64,000 nt of DNA from Streptomyces sp. ISL-100 (GCF_018614615.1 NZ_JAGGOK010000059.1:62001-126000); one strand, 5' to 3'. Positions 8,938-17,889 are shown, counted from the stretch's first letter. The notes: generated by a model not told the origin, from the letters alone. Program-made: numbers and translations.

Positions 8938-9915
8938 TCAGTGGGTCTCGGGCAGATACGCGCCGTCGAGCAGACGGGCGGTGTCCGGGAACGGCAGCGC
9001 CTTGGCGCGGTCGACCGCCGCGTGGGTCTCCTGCTGGAACTCGGTGCTCCAGGTGGCCACGGCCGCGTCGATGTCCGGTTCATCCGCGCGCAGCGCGTCC
9101 GTGGCCCGCACGATCGGGCAGCCCGCCATCCAGGACTCGATCTCCTCCTTGGACCGGTACCCGTGGTCGTGGTCCAGCCCGGGCCCCACGTGGGCGCGCC
9201 ACCGGTACGTCGCCAGTTCGAGCAGGACCGGTCCTTCGCCCCGGCGGGCGTGCTCCACCGCGTCCCGCGCGGCGGCCTGGACGGCGAACACGTCGTTGCC
9301 GTCGACGGACAGGGCCCGCACTCCGGCTGCCTCGGCACGCCCGTGCACCGAGGTGCCCTCGGCATGCCGGACACTCAGCGGCGAGGAGATCGAGTACAGG
9401 TTGTTCTCACAGACGAAGACCACCGGAATCCGGTGCACCGCCGCGAAGTTCAGGGACTCGGCGAACACGCCCTCGTCGGCCGCCCCTTCACCGAAGAAGG
9501 TGAGCGCGACCCGCTCCTCACCGGCGCGGGCGAACGTCCAGCCGCTGCCGACGGCCACGGAGATCATCTCGCCGAGGATGGCGGCCGAGCCTGCGAAGCC
9601 CACCGACTGGTCCATCACGTGCATCGAGCCGCCCCGTCCGTGGGCGCAGCCGTCCTCCTTGCCGTAGAGCTCGGCCACCAGCGCTTCGAGGTCGCCGCCC
9701 TTTGCGAGGTAGGGCGCGTGCGAGCGGTGCCCCGAGTACACCCAGTCCTCGGTGGTGGTGGCCGAGCACACCCCCACCGCGGTCGCCTCCTGTCCGATGG
9801 AGAAGTGCGTGGGGGTACGCATCTCCTGCTCGTCGCGGTAGTAGTCGGCGAGGATCTCCTCCGCCGTGCGGATGCGCACCATGTCCCGGATCAGCCGGGC
9901 GCGGGCAGACACCAT
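8938..9915 (-). CDS. TPP-dependent E1 alpha subunit for sugar two-carbon branching
   Basis: A 325-residue E1 alpha-type subunit carrying the thiamine diphosphate motif GEGAADEG (about residues 147-154, with Glu where GDG is usual) ending in VFVCENN, and the conserved GHRSHAPYLAKGG and GRGGSMHV loops. It starts at 9915 behind AAGGA. The C-terminus is complete. It should act with the beta subunit at 7867-8904 to move an acetyl group from pyruvate to an NDP-4-ketohexose. The pair lies directly after the 2,3-dehydratase gene, which fits a shared branched-deoxysugar pathway. Confidence 0.87.
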   Translation of the reverse strand: MVSARARLIRDMVRIRTAEEILADYYRDEQEMRTPTHFSIGQEATAVGVCSATTTEDWVYSGHRSHAPYLAKGGDLEALVAELYGKEDGCAHGRGGSMHVMDQSVGFAGSAAILGEMISVAVGSGWTFARAGEERVALTFFGEGAADEGVFAESLNFAAVHRIPVVFVCENNLYSISSPLSVRHAEGTSVHGRAEAAGVRALSVDGNDVFAVQAAARDAVEHARRGEGPVLLELATYRWRAHVGPGLDHDHGYRSKEEIESWMAGCPIVRATDALRADEPDIDAAVATWSTEFQQETHAAVDRAKALPFPDTARLLDGAYLPETH

Positions 9916-9941
9916 CTGCGAGTCCTTTCGGTGTGTTTCTG

Positions 9942-11408
9942 TCACTGCGGCCCGGCCAGCAGGCTCCGCAGGCAGGCGACGAGGCTGCGGGCTTCCACGT
10001 TGAGGTAGTAGCTGTGGCGCAGCAGGTCCGTGAGTTGCCGCAGGGTCACCCAGCGGAAGCCGGGGTGGTCGCCGGCCTCGCTGTCGTCCGCTTCGACGAC
10101 CAGGTAGCGGTTGCGGGTGTGGTAGAAGCGGCCGCCTTCTTCGGAGAGGGTGGTGTCGAATCGGATGCGCCGGGGGTCGGCGTCGAGCACCTCGTCGAGG
10201 AAGGGCGGCCGGGCTTCGGCCGGCAGGACGGCGTAGTTCGTCGGGGTGCACTGCACCGTCGGGGCCAGCTCGATGACGTCGTTGTGGCCCGGTTCGGCCT
10301 TGGCTTGTACCAGGACGTGCAGGACGCCGTTGATCCGGCTGGTCAGGAAGGCGATCAGGCCGGTCCGTCCGGCGGCGATCAGGGGCTGGGTCCACTGGTC
10401 CACCTCGCGGCCCCTTGCGCGGACCCGTACGCCCATGACGTCGAAGAAGAGCCCGCTCTCGTGGCTGATCCGGCCGTCCGCCGCACGCCATCCGGTGACC
10501 TGGTTCAACGGCACCTGGCGGACCAGCAGTTCCGTGGTGCTGCGTGTCTCGGTGATCCAGTTCAGGATCTCGGCCGTGGTGTGCCGGCCGTCGTCGGCGC
10601 CGATCTCGCAGGACCTGAGCAGCGCGGTCTGGAACGCGTCCGGGGACGAGGCCGCGGCTTGAGCGACACCGGGGCCGGTGAAGGGCAGACAGGACAGAAC
10701 GGCGCGGGAGTCCATGTTCACCATGTCGTCCAGGGCGAGCAGTTCGTGGACCTGACCCAGCGTCAGCCACCGGAACCCATTTCGCACTTCGACCGGTTCG
10801 CGGACCTCGACGATCATGTTGCGGTTGCGTTTCCGGTAGAACCAGGCGCCCTGTTCGGACTGGCGTACGTCGGCGATGACCGTGTGCTGTGCGGCGTTGC
10901 GGAAGTACTCGACGTAGGGGACCGGGCGGCCGCGGTGGGCGCCAGTGTAGTTGCTGCGGGTGGCCTGCACCGTGGGCGACAGCTGGAGCCCGTTGTGGTT
11001 GCCCGGTTCCACCTTCGCCTGCATCAGGAAGTGCGCGACGCCATCGAACTCGGACATCAGGATGCCGAGGATGCCGGTCTCCGGCTGGTTGATGACCGGT
11101 TGGCTCCACCCGGGAACTGCGGCGCCGGGCCGCTCGACCGACACGCCCCCGACGGAGAAGAAGCGCCCGCTGTCGTGCACGAGGTTGCCGGTACCCGGCT
11201 CGCGGTGCCAGCCGGTCAGCTCGTCGAGCGGGACGGGCTCCACCTCGGTCGAGGATCGTTCGGCACACGCGGCGAACCACTGGTGGTAGTCGGAAAGCGC
11301 CGTCACACCGTCGGTGCGGGCCGCGGCGGAACGGGCCAGGCGCCGGCTCAACAGGTCTTCCGCGTACGCCGTCAGGGCAGGTGCGGACGTGGCTGCGTAG
11401 GCCGTCAT
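9942..11408 (-). CDS. NDP-hexose 2,3-dehydratase
   Basis: A 488-residue protein of the EvaA/TylX3 family, which is an internal duplication. The two halves repeat the patterns LTGWH...DSGRFFSV (first) and VTGWR...ESGLFFDV (second), each followed by PxVQ and FYxxRNR blocks. It removes the C2 hydroxyl of dTDP-4-keto-6-deoxyglucose, giving a 3,4-diketo sugar that a 3-ketoreductase must then reduce; the aldo/keto reductase at 41324 is the best candidate. Its ATG overlaps by one base the TGA of the glycosyltransferase, so translation is coupled. Confidence 0.92.
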   Translation of the reverse strand: MTAYAATSAPALTAYAEDLLSRRLARSAAARTDGVTALSDYHQWFAACAERSSTEVEPVPLDELTGWHREPGTGNLVHDSGRFFSVGGVSVERPGAAVPGWSQPVINQPETGILGILMSEFDGVAHFLMQAKVEPGNHNGLQLSPTVQATRSNYTGAHRGRPVPYVEYFRNAAQHTVIADVRQSEQGAWFYRKRNRNMIVEVREPVEVRNGFRWLTLGQVHELLALDDMVNMDSRAVLSCLPFTGPGVAQAAASSPDAFQTALLRSCEIGADDGRHTTAEILNWITETRSTTELLVRQVPLNQVTGWRAADGRISHESGLFFDVMGVRVRARGREVDQWTQPLIAAGRTGLIAFLTSRINGVLHVLVQAKAEPGHNDVIELAPTVQCTPTNYAVLPAEARPPFLDEVLDADPRRIRFDTTLSEEGGRFYHTRNRYLVVEADDSEAGDHPGFRWVTLRQLTDLLRHSYYLNVEARSLVACLRSLLAGPQ

Positions 11409-12688
11409 CAGGCCGCCTCCGCCTGCTTGTCCACTAGGCGTTCCAGAGTCGCGACCACGGCGGCGGGGGAGGGCTGGGCCAGCAGTTCGTCCCGCATCCT
11501 GGCGGCGCCCGCGGCGAAGCGGGGCTCGTCCAGGAGCCGGGCGACGTGGTCGCGGACGGCGTCGGCGGTCGCGCTGTTGGCGGGCAGGGCCAGCCCTGCC
11601 TCCAGCTCCTCCTGCCGCCGGGCGATCATCAGGGTGTCGTAGCCGTGGCCCAGCACCAGTTGGGGCACGCCGTGGTGGACGGCGGTCAGACGGGAGCCGA
11701 TGCCGCCGTGGTGCACGATGGCCGCGCAGGTGGGCAGCAGGTCGTGGAGCGGTACGAAGTCCACCAGGCGGACGTTGTCGGGGAGTTGGTCGAGCCCAGC
11801 CGCGTCGTCGGCGCTCAGGGTGGCGACGACCTCCACATCCAGGTCGGCCAGTCCGGCGAGAATGTCGCCGACCGTGGTCGTCGTGTTCTCGATCTCGTTG
11901 GAGAGGCCCAGAGTGAGGCACACCCGCCTGCGCTCGGCCGGTTTCCGCAGCCAGTCCGGCACCACAGCGGGGCCGTTGTAGGGGATGTAGCGCAGGCTTT
12001 CAACGGGGCCCGCGGAGTCCAGCCGGGTGCTGGGTACCGATGTGTCGATGGTGAAACTGCCGGTGCGCAGCCGCTCGGTCCATGTGCCGCCGAGCCGGCG
12101 CATGGTCTCCTCCAGCCACTCGCGTGTGGGGTCCTCGCGGTGCGCCGCGGGCTGCTCGTCGTGGCGGCGCAGGAACTCCTCGCGGGCCCGGCCGATGAAG
12201 TCCAGGCCGTACACGAACCGGGCGTGCGGTACGCCGATGAGTTCGGCGGCCACGGCACCGGCGACGGTGAGCTGCTCCCAGACGACGAGGTCGGGCTGCC
12301 AGTGGCGGGCGTAGGCGACCAGCTCGTCGATCACCGGGTCGTTGTTGATCCCGGCGTACAGAGCGGAGACGAGGACCTTCTCCAGGCCCAGCAGCCCCTC
12401 CCAGCTCCAGGCCGCGGCGTCGGTCATCGGCCAGTCGAAGGTGCCCAGGAAGTCGGATGCGCCGTTGCTCATCAACTGTCCGTACAGCTCGGGCTCGTAG
12501 GTGTCGTTGCGGTACCAGCCGGGCTCGCCGACCGGCACGGCGGTCATGCCGCTTCCGGTGGTGGTCTCTGTCAGGTCGGGGTGCCCCGTGACGCGCACCT
12601 CGTGCCCGGCCGCGCGCAGTGCCCAGGCGAGGGGCAGCATCGGGTGGAAGTGCGTCGGGTGGGGCATGCTGGCGAACAGAATCTTCAT
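11408..12688 (-). CDS. GT1-family glycosyltransferase (DesVII/EryCIII type)
   Basis: A 426-residue GT-B glycosyltransferase. The N-terminus PHPTHFHPMLPLAWALRAAG and the donor-binding stretch with VHHGGIGS are those of macrolide and polyketide deoxysugar transferases. Immediately upstream is a P450-like helper domain of the DesVIII/EryCII type, which in other pathways forms a heterodimer with and activates exactly this kind of transferase. It is therefore the most likely enzyme to attach the branched deoxysugar. Confidence 0.88.
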   Translation of the reverse strand: MKILFASMPHPTHFHPMLPLAWALRAAGHEVRVTGHPDLTETTTGSGMTAVPVGEPGWYRNDTYEPELYGQLMSNGASDFLGTFDWPMTDAAAWSWEGLLGLEKVLVSALYAGINNDPVIDELVAYARHWQPDLVVWEQLTVAGAVAAELIGVPHARFVYGLDFIGRAREEFLRRHDEQPAAHREDPTREWLEETMRRLGGTWTERLRTGSFTIDTSVPSTRLDSAGPVESLRYIPYNGPAVVPDWLRKPAERRRVCLTLGLSNEIENTTTTVGDILAGLADLDVEVVATLSADDAAGLDQLPDNVRLVDFVPLHDLLPTCAAIVHHGGIGSRLTAVHHGVPQLVLGHGYDTLMIARRQEELEAGLALPANSATADAVRDHVARLLDEPRFAAGAARMRDELLAQPSPAAVVATLERLVDKQAEAA

Positions 12689-12705
12689 GTGGTGTTCTTC
12701 CTGGC

Positions 12706-13776
12706 TCAGACCGTGGCCACGGGGCAGGCGACCAACGACGGGGACACCGGGGCGGCGGCGCGGCGGACGAGCGGCTCGGTGGTGACCGGGCGAGGGCGGA
12801 GAGCGGCGAGGGCGCGCAGTCCTTCTTGGGCGCAGGCCACGGCGAAGGGCAGCACCGAGGACCGGGCCGTGCCGGGCACGAGGACGGTGCCCTGCTGCTC
12901 CAGGGGACGGTCCGGGTCGAATCGGTCGGGGTCGGGGAACACCTCGGGGTCTCGGTGGGCGGCGCCCAGGACCGCCACCACGCGCTCACCGGCCGCGATG
13001 CGCTGCCCGCCCAGCTCACAGGGGGCGTCGGCGGTGGCAACGTGCAGTTGGAGGGGAGAGGCCAGGCGCAGGGTCTCCCGCACCACCCGCTCGGCGTGGC
13101 TCGGCTGCGCTGCCAGCCGGTCCCACAGTTCGGCGGCGCCGTGGCCGGTCGCGGCACCATGGGTGACGGCGTTGGTCAGCAGGTCCGTCGCCACCGGGAT
13201 TCCGGCCACGGCGATGTCGAGTCCGGCCGGGACGAGGGCCCGCAGGGTCGTCAGGCCGTCAGCGATCTGCCGGGTGAGGGCCGGGCTCTGCGGATAGAAC
13301 GGGGCGTCGAGTGCGCCCTGGGTCTGCAGGACGGCGGTATGCAGGGCGCGTTCCGCGGCCTCGTCGAGCCCGCAGGCCCGCGCCAGCGCCCCGACGGCCG
13401 CGTCGCGGGCGACGGCGACCAGGTCGGCTTCGTCGGACGTCCGATCCAGTGTGTGTTTCCACGAAGTCGCGGCGTATCGCGCCGCGGCTGCCGCGGCGTC
13501 GGGCCAGGAGACGTCGTCGTACGCGTCGAACAGGGGCCGGCCGCGCAACTCGGGTGTCGTCAGGGCGGCGTGCGCGACCGGATGCCGCGCGGCGACCCAG
13601 TCACCAGTGGTGCTGCGGGACAGCGGCTGTTCACGCAGAGCGCGCCATTGGTCTCGGGGGTCGATGTCGAGCCCCCGCAGCAGAGCTGCGTAGGGGTCGC
13701 CCTGCGCAGCTGCCAGCCATATGAGGCCCTGCTGCAGTTGCAGCCGACGCCCCAGACCTCGGTCTGTGTGTGACAC
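12706..13776 (-). CDS. P450-like glycosyltransferase activator (DesVIII/EryCII type)
   Basis: A 356-residue P450-fold protein beginning with GTG at 13776, behind a strong AGGAAGGA. The family N-terminus is present (LQLQQGLIWLAAAQGDPYA), as is the ERR-like ETLRLASPLQLHVATA region, but the haem-ligating Cys loop is missing: the corresponding segment reads PGTARSSVLPFAVACA, without FxxGxxxC. Such haem-less proteins (DesVIII, EryCII, TylMIII) stabilise their partner glycosyltransferase, which is encoded 17 bases downstream. The reading frame is open upstream through the hydroxylase gene, so this segment may instead be the C-terminal domain of a fused protein (see the entry ending at 15150). The strong internal ribosome site argues that at least some separate protein is made. 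Confidence 0.8.
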   Translation of the reverse strand: MSHTDRGLGRRLQLQQGLIWLAAAQGDPYAALLRGLDIDPRDQWRALREQPLSRSTTGDWVAARHPVAHAALTTPELRGRPLFDAYDDVSWPDAAAAAARYAATSWKHTLDRTSDEADLVAVARDAAVGALARACGLDEAAERALHTAVLQTQGALDAPFYPQSPALTRQIADGLTTLRALVPAGLDIAVAGIPVATDLLTNAVTHGAATGHGAAELWDRLAAQPSHAERVVRETLRLASPLQLHVATADAPCELGGQRIAAGERVVAVLGAAHRDPEVFPDPDRFDPDRPLEQQGTVLVPGTARSSVLPFAVACAQEGLRALAALRPRPVTTEPLVRRAAAPVSPSLVACPVATV

Positions 13777-15150
13777 GTTCGGAATCCTTCCTGTCCAGGG
13801 GGTAGGAGCGGCCCCTGGCCGCTTGCTGCAAAAACGCTTGGACGCAGGCCAGGGCTGTACGACCGACCGACGGGCCTCCGCCGGCGCGACACCGGCGTGG
13901 GCTCCGGCCGGAATGGCGCTCGCGTGAACCTTGTCCGGACCGGCTCCCGCATGCCCCGGAGGGCCGTCGGAGTCATGGGCGTGGAGCCAGTCCACGGCTT
14001 CCATCAGGCCGTCGGGGGAGAGCGAAGCGAGCAGCGCGTCGCGTGCGTCGGCTTCGGCACCGTCCGGGTGGTACAGGGCATGGCCCATCCACCGGGACAC
14101 CTCCTGGACCCGCGCGGTGCGCTCCCGCCGCAGTGCGGCGAACCGCGTGAGACGCCCTGCGACGTCCGGGCGGATGGCGTGCAGGGATGAACTGTCCAGC
14201 GTCTCGCCGAGCACCACCGCGTCCTCCAGCGCCATACAGGCGCCCTGGGCGGCGTACTGCAGCATGGGGTGAGCGGCGTCTCCGGTGAGGCAGACCCGCC
14301 CGTCGGTCCAGGTGTCGGTCGGTGGACGGTCGCAGAGCACCCAGGTCCGCCAGTTCCGGCCGAGTTCGAGCAGGCGGCGGGCGTTCGGGTGCAGATCGGG
14401 GAAGCCCGCCAGCACCTCGTCCCGGCCGGTCGGGACACCGGCCACCGAGTCCCGGGCGCCGTCGTCGCGGGTGATCGCGAGGTTCAACTTGTCGCCGCCC
14501 GCGATCGGGTAGTGCACGAAGTGCCAGCCGGGACCCGCCCACAGATTCACGGAGTTCCAGCGCAGCGCGGACGGCACCTCCGCCATCGGTACGACCGTGC
14601 GGTGGATGGTGTGGCCCGAGACCTGCGGCGGGCCGTCGCCCACCATCTGGGCGCGCACTTTGGAGCGGATCCCGTCGGCGCCTATCAGGGCGTCGGCCTC
14701 GATGCTGTGGCCGCCGACGGTCAGGACGCGTACCGATTCGGGGGTGTTCAGGTAGCCGGTCACCGCTACGCCGGGGAGCAGAGCGACGAGGTCGTGGGCA
14801 TGGCAGGCACGCAGCAGCGCCGTGTGCAGATCGCCGCGCTGGACCACGGAGTACGGGTTGCCGAACCGCCGTTGGTACGCGTCACCTAGCGGCAGCGAGG
14901 CCAGGGCCGCGCCGGAGCGGCCGTCCATGAGCCGCAGGGCGTCGACACGGACGGCACTGTCACGTACCGGTTCCTTGATGCCGAGCCGGTCCAGGGCGCG
15001 GAAGGCGTTGGGCGCCAGCTGGATACCCGCGCCGAGTTCGACGAAATCGGCGTTGCGTTCTAGGACTTGGGCGGTGTGGCCGGATCGGGCGACGGCCAGG
15101 GCGGCCGCCAGGCCGCCGATCCCGCCGCCCGCTATCGCGATGTTCAGCAC
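12706..15150 (-). CDS. FAD aromatic hydroxylase, open in frame into the GT activator
   Basis: From GTG at 15150 the frame encodes a group A FAD monooxygenase of the salicylate/3-hydroxybenzoate hydroxylase type: Rossmann motif GGGIGGLAAALAVARSG (about residues 8-24), the DG motif ALIGADGIRSKVR and the second FAD motif CLTGDAAHPMLQYAAQG. That domain should end near residue 400, but no stop occurs. A Pro/Ala-rich linker of about 60 residues runs straight into the DesVIII-like domain, giving an 814-residue open frame. Either this is a genuine hydroxylase-activator fusion, or a small indel near 13.8-13.95 kb has removed the hydroxylase stop. The hydroxylase probably oxidises the 3-hydroxyanthranilate-derived ring toward the quinone. 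Only 4 bases separate it from the PhzE-like gene. Confidence 0.75.
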   Translation of the reverse strand: MLNIAIAGGGIGGLAAALAVARSGHTAQVLERNADFVELGAGIQLAPNAFRALDRLGIKEPVRDSAVRVDALRLMDGRSGAALASLPLGDAYQRRFGNPYSVVQRGDLHTALLRACHAHDLVALLPGVAVTGYLNTPESVRVLTVGGHSIEADALIGADGIRSKVRAQMVGDGPPQVSGHTIHRTVVPMAEVPSALRWNSVNLWAGPGWHFVHYPIAGGDKLNLAITRDDGARDSVAGVPTGRDEVLAGFPDLHPNARRLLELGRNWRTWVLCDRPPTDTWTDGRVCLTGDAAHPMLQYAAQGACMALEDAVVLGETLDSSSLHAIRPDVAGRLTRFAALRRERTARVQEVSRWMGHALYHPDGAEADARDALLASLSPDGLMEAVDWLHAHDSDGPPGHAGAGPDKVHASAIPAGAHAGVAPAEARRSVVQPWPASKRFCSKRPGAAPTPWTGRIPNVSHTDRGLGRRLQLQQGLIWLAAAQGDPYAALLRGLDIDPRDQWRALREQPLSRSTTGDWVAARHPVAHAALTTPELRGRPLFDAYDDVSWPDAAAAAARYAATSWKHTLDRTSDEADLVAVARDAAVGALARACGLDEAAERALHTAVLQTQGALDAPFYPQSPALTRQIADGLTTLRALVPAGLDIAVAGIPVATDLLTNAVTHGAATGHGAAELWDRLAAQPSHAERVVRETLRLASPLQLHVATADAPCELGGQRIAAGERVVAVLGAAHRDPEVFPDPDRFDPDRPLEQQGTVLVPGTARSSVLPFAVACAQEGLRALAALRPRPVTTEPLVRRAAAPVSPSLVACPVATV

Positions 15151-15154
15151 TTCT

Positions 15155-17143
15155 CTACCTTGTGGTTGGCAGGGGCAGGTGTGGGGGTTCACGGTGGGCC
15201 GGCGGGGCAGGTGCGCGGTGCGGCGCCGCCGCGAGCAGGGCGGCGACCGTCTCCCCGAGCACGGCCGCCCCATCCCGGCTGAGCAGTGACTCCGGGTGGA
15301 ACTGCAGAGAGGCGAAGCCGGGGCCGCGCAGGCCGTGTACCTGACCGGTGGCCGGGTCGCGGCTCACCTCGACGGTGCCGGAGACCGCGGGGGAGCCGAT
15401 CGTGTCCTCGGCGCTGCTCAGGGCGAAGGTGTTGTAGAAGCCCACGAGGACAGGCCGCCCGAAAAGTTCGATCTTCTTCTGCACGCCCTGGTTGGGGCGT
15501 TCGCGGCGCACGATGTCAAGCCCGAGCAGGGTGCCGAGCACCTGGTGGCTGAGGCAGACGGCGAGGAAGGGTGTCGACGCGTCGAGGAGGTGCCGGATCG
15601 TCTCGCGCAGGGAGCGGATCCTGGCGTCGGTGATGTCACAGGGATCGCCCGGGCCCGGTCCCATGACCACGAGGTCGTACCCCGTCGTGGCGTACGGCGC
15701 GTTGAAGCGGCGCACGTCGACCTCGAACCCCAGCGAGCGCAGCAGATGGGCGATCATCGCGGTGAAGTTGTCCTCGGCGTCGACCACGAGTACGCGGCGG
15801 CCCTCGGGTATCCGCGTGAGCGGCGGATCGTCGTCGGCCGGGGACGAGCTCAGCCAGAATCGCGCGAGGCTCTCGTTGCGGTCTTCGAGGGCACCGCGGA
15901 CCAAGGGGTGGTCGGCCAGCGTGAGGGCCACGGCCCGGCGGGCGGCCGTGGGTTCGGCGATGCCCAGCGCGCGCAGCACACCGCGCGCCTTGGCGTGAGT
16001 CTCGGCCACTTCGGAGTCGGGCTCGGAGTCGCGCACCAGGGTGGCGCCCACCGCCAGTTCGAGCCGGCCGCCGGTGATGGCCGCCGTCCGCAGCAGAATC
16101 GCCGAATCCAGGGACGTACCGCCGTTGATGTCACGGCTGACCAGCGCGGCGACTCCGCTGTAGTAGCCGCGGCCGCGGCGTTCGTACTCGCGGATCACCC
16201 GGCACGCGCTCTCCAGGGGGCTGCCGATGACCGTGGGCGCGAACATCGTCTCGCGGAGGATCTCGCGCACGTCGCGGGTGGTGCGGCCCTTGATGAGGTA
16301 CTCGGTGTGCGCGAGGGTGGCCATCTCCTTCAGGTACGGGCCCACGACCCGGCCACCCTCGTCGCAGATCCGGGCCATCATCTTGAGTTCCTCGTCCACC
16401 ACCATGTACAGCTCACCGGCCTCCTTGGGGTCGGCGAGGAACCGCATCACGTCGGCGAGTGCGGGGCCGTCGGGCGGGTAGCGCAGGGTGCCGCTGATGG
16501 GGTTCATCACGGCGGTCCCGTCGAAGAGGCTGACGTGCCGCTCGGGGGTGGCGCCGACGAAGGTGCGGTCCCCTGTGTGCACGACGAACGTCCAGTACGC
16601 GCCGCGCTCACCGCCGAGCAGCCGGCGGAACAGGCTCAGGGCCACCGCGGGGGACCAGTTGGTGATGTCGGCCGTGAAGGAGCGGCTGATGACGAAGTTG
16701 GCACCCGTACCGTTACCGATCTCGCGCTCCAGCACCCGGCGCACGATCGAGGCGTACTCGTCGTCGTCGACGTCGAAGCGCGCGTCCGACAGGTCGACCG
16801 GCACGTCGGGCAGCAGCGCCAGGGCCTCGTCCAGGGGATGGGCGGCCTGTTCGGCCACGGTCAGGGTCAGCAGCGGTGCGCCGTCGTCGTGGCAGACGAA
16901 GCCGCGCTCGGAGACCTGGCGGTAGGGCACCAGTACCAGCGTCTCGTGGTGTGGTCCGGGCGGCCCTTCGTGGGGTGCGGTGAGCGGTACGTCGGCCAGG
17001 CGGGCCACTTCGTCCACGTCTCCCAGCAGCAGCTCCACCCGGTCCCCGACCGCCTCGGGCCGGTACAGCAATGCGAAGGCGGGCGTGTCGGGTCCGAGCA
17101 CGCGTCCCAGGAGGTCGGTGAACCGACAGTCTTCGGGCGCCAT
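15155..17143 (-). CDS. phzE: 2-amino-2-deoxyisochorismate synthase (PhzE-like)
   Basis: A 662-residue fusion of a chorismate-utilising domain (residues about 100-430; NPISGTLRYPPDG, GSPLESACRVI and GYYSGVAAL are visible) and a class I glutamine amidotransferase domain (about 460-640). The amidotransferase triad is present: Cys in FLAVCLSHQ and His/Glu in FHPES. The family converts chorismate and glutamine to ADIC, the first step to phenazines and to 3-hydroxyanthranilate. It lies 4 bases after the PhzD-like gene. Without phzF, phzA/B or phzG nearby, the route here should stop at 3-hydroxyanthranilate. An anthranilate synthase is the alternative, but the adjacent PhzD homologue favours ADIC synthase. 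Confidence 0.9.
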   Translation of the reverse strand: MAPEDCRFTDLLGRVLGPDTPAFALLYRPEAVGDRVELLLGDVDEVARLADVPLTAPHEGPPGPHHETLVLVPYRQVSERGFVCHDDGAPLLTLTVAEQAAHPLDEALALLPDVPVDLSDARFDVDDDEYASIVRRVLEREIGNGTGANFVISRSFTADITNWSPAVALSLFRRLLGGERGAYWTFVVHTGDRTFVGATPERHVSLFDGTAVMNPISGTLRYPPDGPALADVMRFLADPKEAGELYMVVDEELKMMARICDEGGRVVGPYLKEMATLAHTEYLIKGRTTRDVREILRETMFAPTVIGSPLESACRVIREYERRGRGYYSGVAALVSRDINGGTSLDSAILLRTAAITGGRLELAVGATLVRDSEPDSEVAETHAKARGVLRALGIAEPTAARRAVALTLADHPLVRGALEDRNESLARFWLSSSPADDDPPLTRIPEGRRVLVVDAEDNFTAMIAHLLRSLGFEVDVRRFNAPYATTGYDLVVMGPGPGDPCDITDARIRSLRETIRHLLDASTPFLAVCLSHQVLGTLLGLDIVRRERPNQGVQKKIELFGRPVLVGFYNTFALSSAEDTIGSPAVSGTVEVSRDPATGQVHGLRGPGFASLQFHPESLLSRDGAAVLGETVAALLAAAPHRAPAPPAHREPPHLPLPTTR

Positions 17144-17147
17144 CGCG

Positions 17148-17807
17148 TCAGTCCTGCCTGATGAGTTCGGCGGTGCCCAGCTGGCTGAGCAGCGTGTCGG
17201 TGGGCACGACGACCGAGCACCGGGACGCGGCGTAGTCGAGTGCCATCCGGTGGTGGTTCGCGGAGAAGTCTGCGACCGCGTCCGCCACCAGGAAGGTCTC
17301 GATGTCATGGGTGAAGGCGTCGACAGCCGTCATCAGGCAGCCGACGTGGGCGTAGACACCGCAGATGATCAATTGGTCGCGGCCGTTGCGTCGCAGATGG
17401 TCCATCAGGTCGTTGCCGTGGAAGGCGCTGTAACGCCACTTGGTGAAGACCGCGTTCTCCGCGGCGGGCGCCACCTCGTCGATGATCGCGCGGTGTTCGG
17501 GCGTCGTCTGCATGCCCGGACCCCAGAAGTCCTTGAGCAGCCCGCGCTGGTCCTCGGTCATGTCTCCCGGCTGCGCGGTATAGGCGACCGGGATGTCCAG
17601 GGACCGGCACAGCTCCACCAGCTTGCGGGCGTTGCCGACCAGACTGAGCGCGGGCTCCTGGGCCGCGGGGAAGGGGGCCACGAAGTAGCGCTGCATGTCG
17701 TGCACGAGGAGCGCCGCGCGCCGGGGGTCGGGCCGCCACGAGGCCGTGTTGGCGGGCAGGGCGTCCTGGTGGGGCATGGGGTAGGGGGCGATGCCGGGTA
17801 TGGCCAT
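17148..17807 (-). CDS. phzD: Isochorismatase-family DHHA-forming hydrolase (PhzD-like)
   Basis: A 219-residue cysteine-hydrolase-fold protein. It has the catalytic Asp in LLVHDMQRYF (about residue 38), the Lys in FTKWRYSAF (about 122), and GVYAHVGCLMTAVDAF, all as in PhzD. PhzD removes pyruvate from ADIC to give trans-2,3-dihydro-3-hydroxyanthranilate. The N-terminus GIAPYPMPHQDALPANTASW is that of PhzD/EntB-type enzymes. It is coupled within 4 bases to the PhzE-like gene, and the SDR that should act next is encoded just upstream. Confidence 0.93.
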   Translation of the reverse strand: MAIPGIAPYPMPHQDALPANTASWRPDPRRAALLVHDMQRYFVAPFPAAQEPALSLVGNARKLVELCRSLDIPVAYTAQPGDMTEDQRGLLKDFWGPGMQTTPEHRAIIDEVAPAAENAVFTKWRYSAFHGNDLMDHLRRNGRDQLIICGVYAHVGCLMTAVDAFTHDIETFLVADAVADFSANHHRMALDYAASRCSVVVPTDTLLSQLGTAELIRQD

Positions 17808-17889
17808 GAGGGGGTTCTCCTGGGGGTTCGAGGAGGATGTCCTGGGCCGGACAGGTCCTGGGTGGGCTGGGTAGGCCCCACGACAGGGC

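Noticed and set aside
7846-11642. Long plus-strand frames opposite the minus-strand sugar operon
   Set aside because: Their composition is that of third-position bias; the minus strand encodes well-recognised enzymes throughout.
12706-13776. A catalytic cytochrome P450
   Set aside because: The haem Cys loop is missing; it is a DesVIII-type activator.
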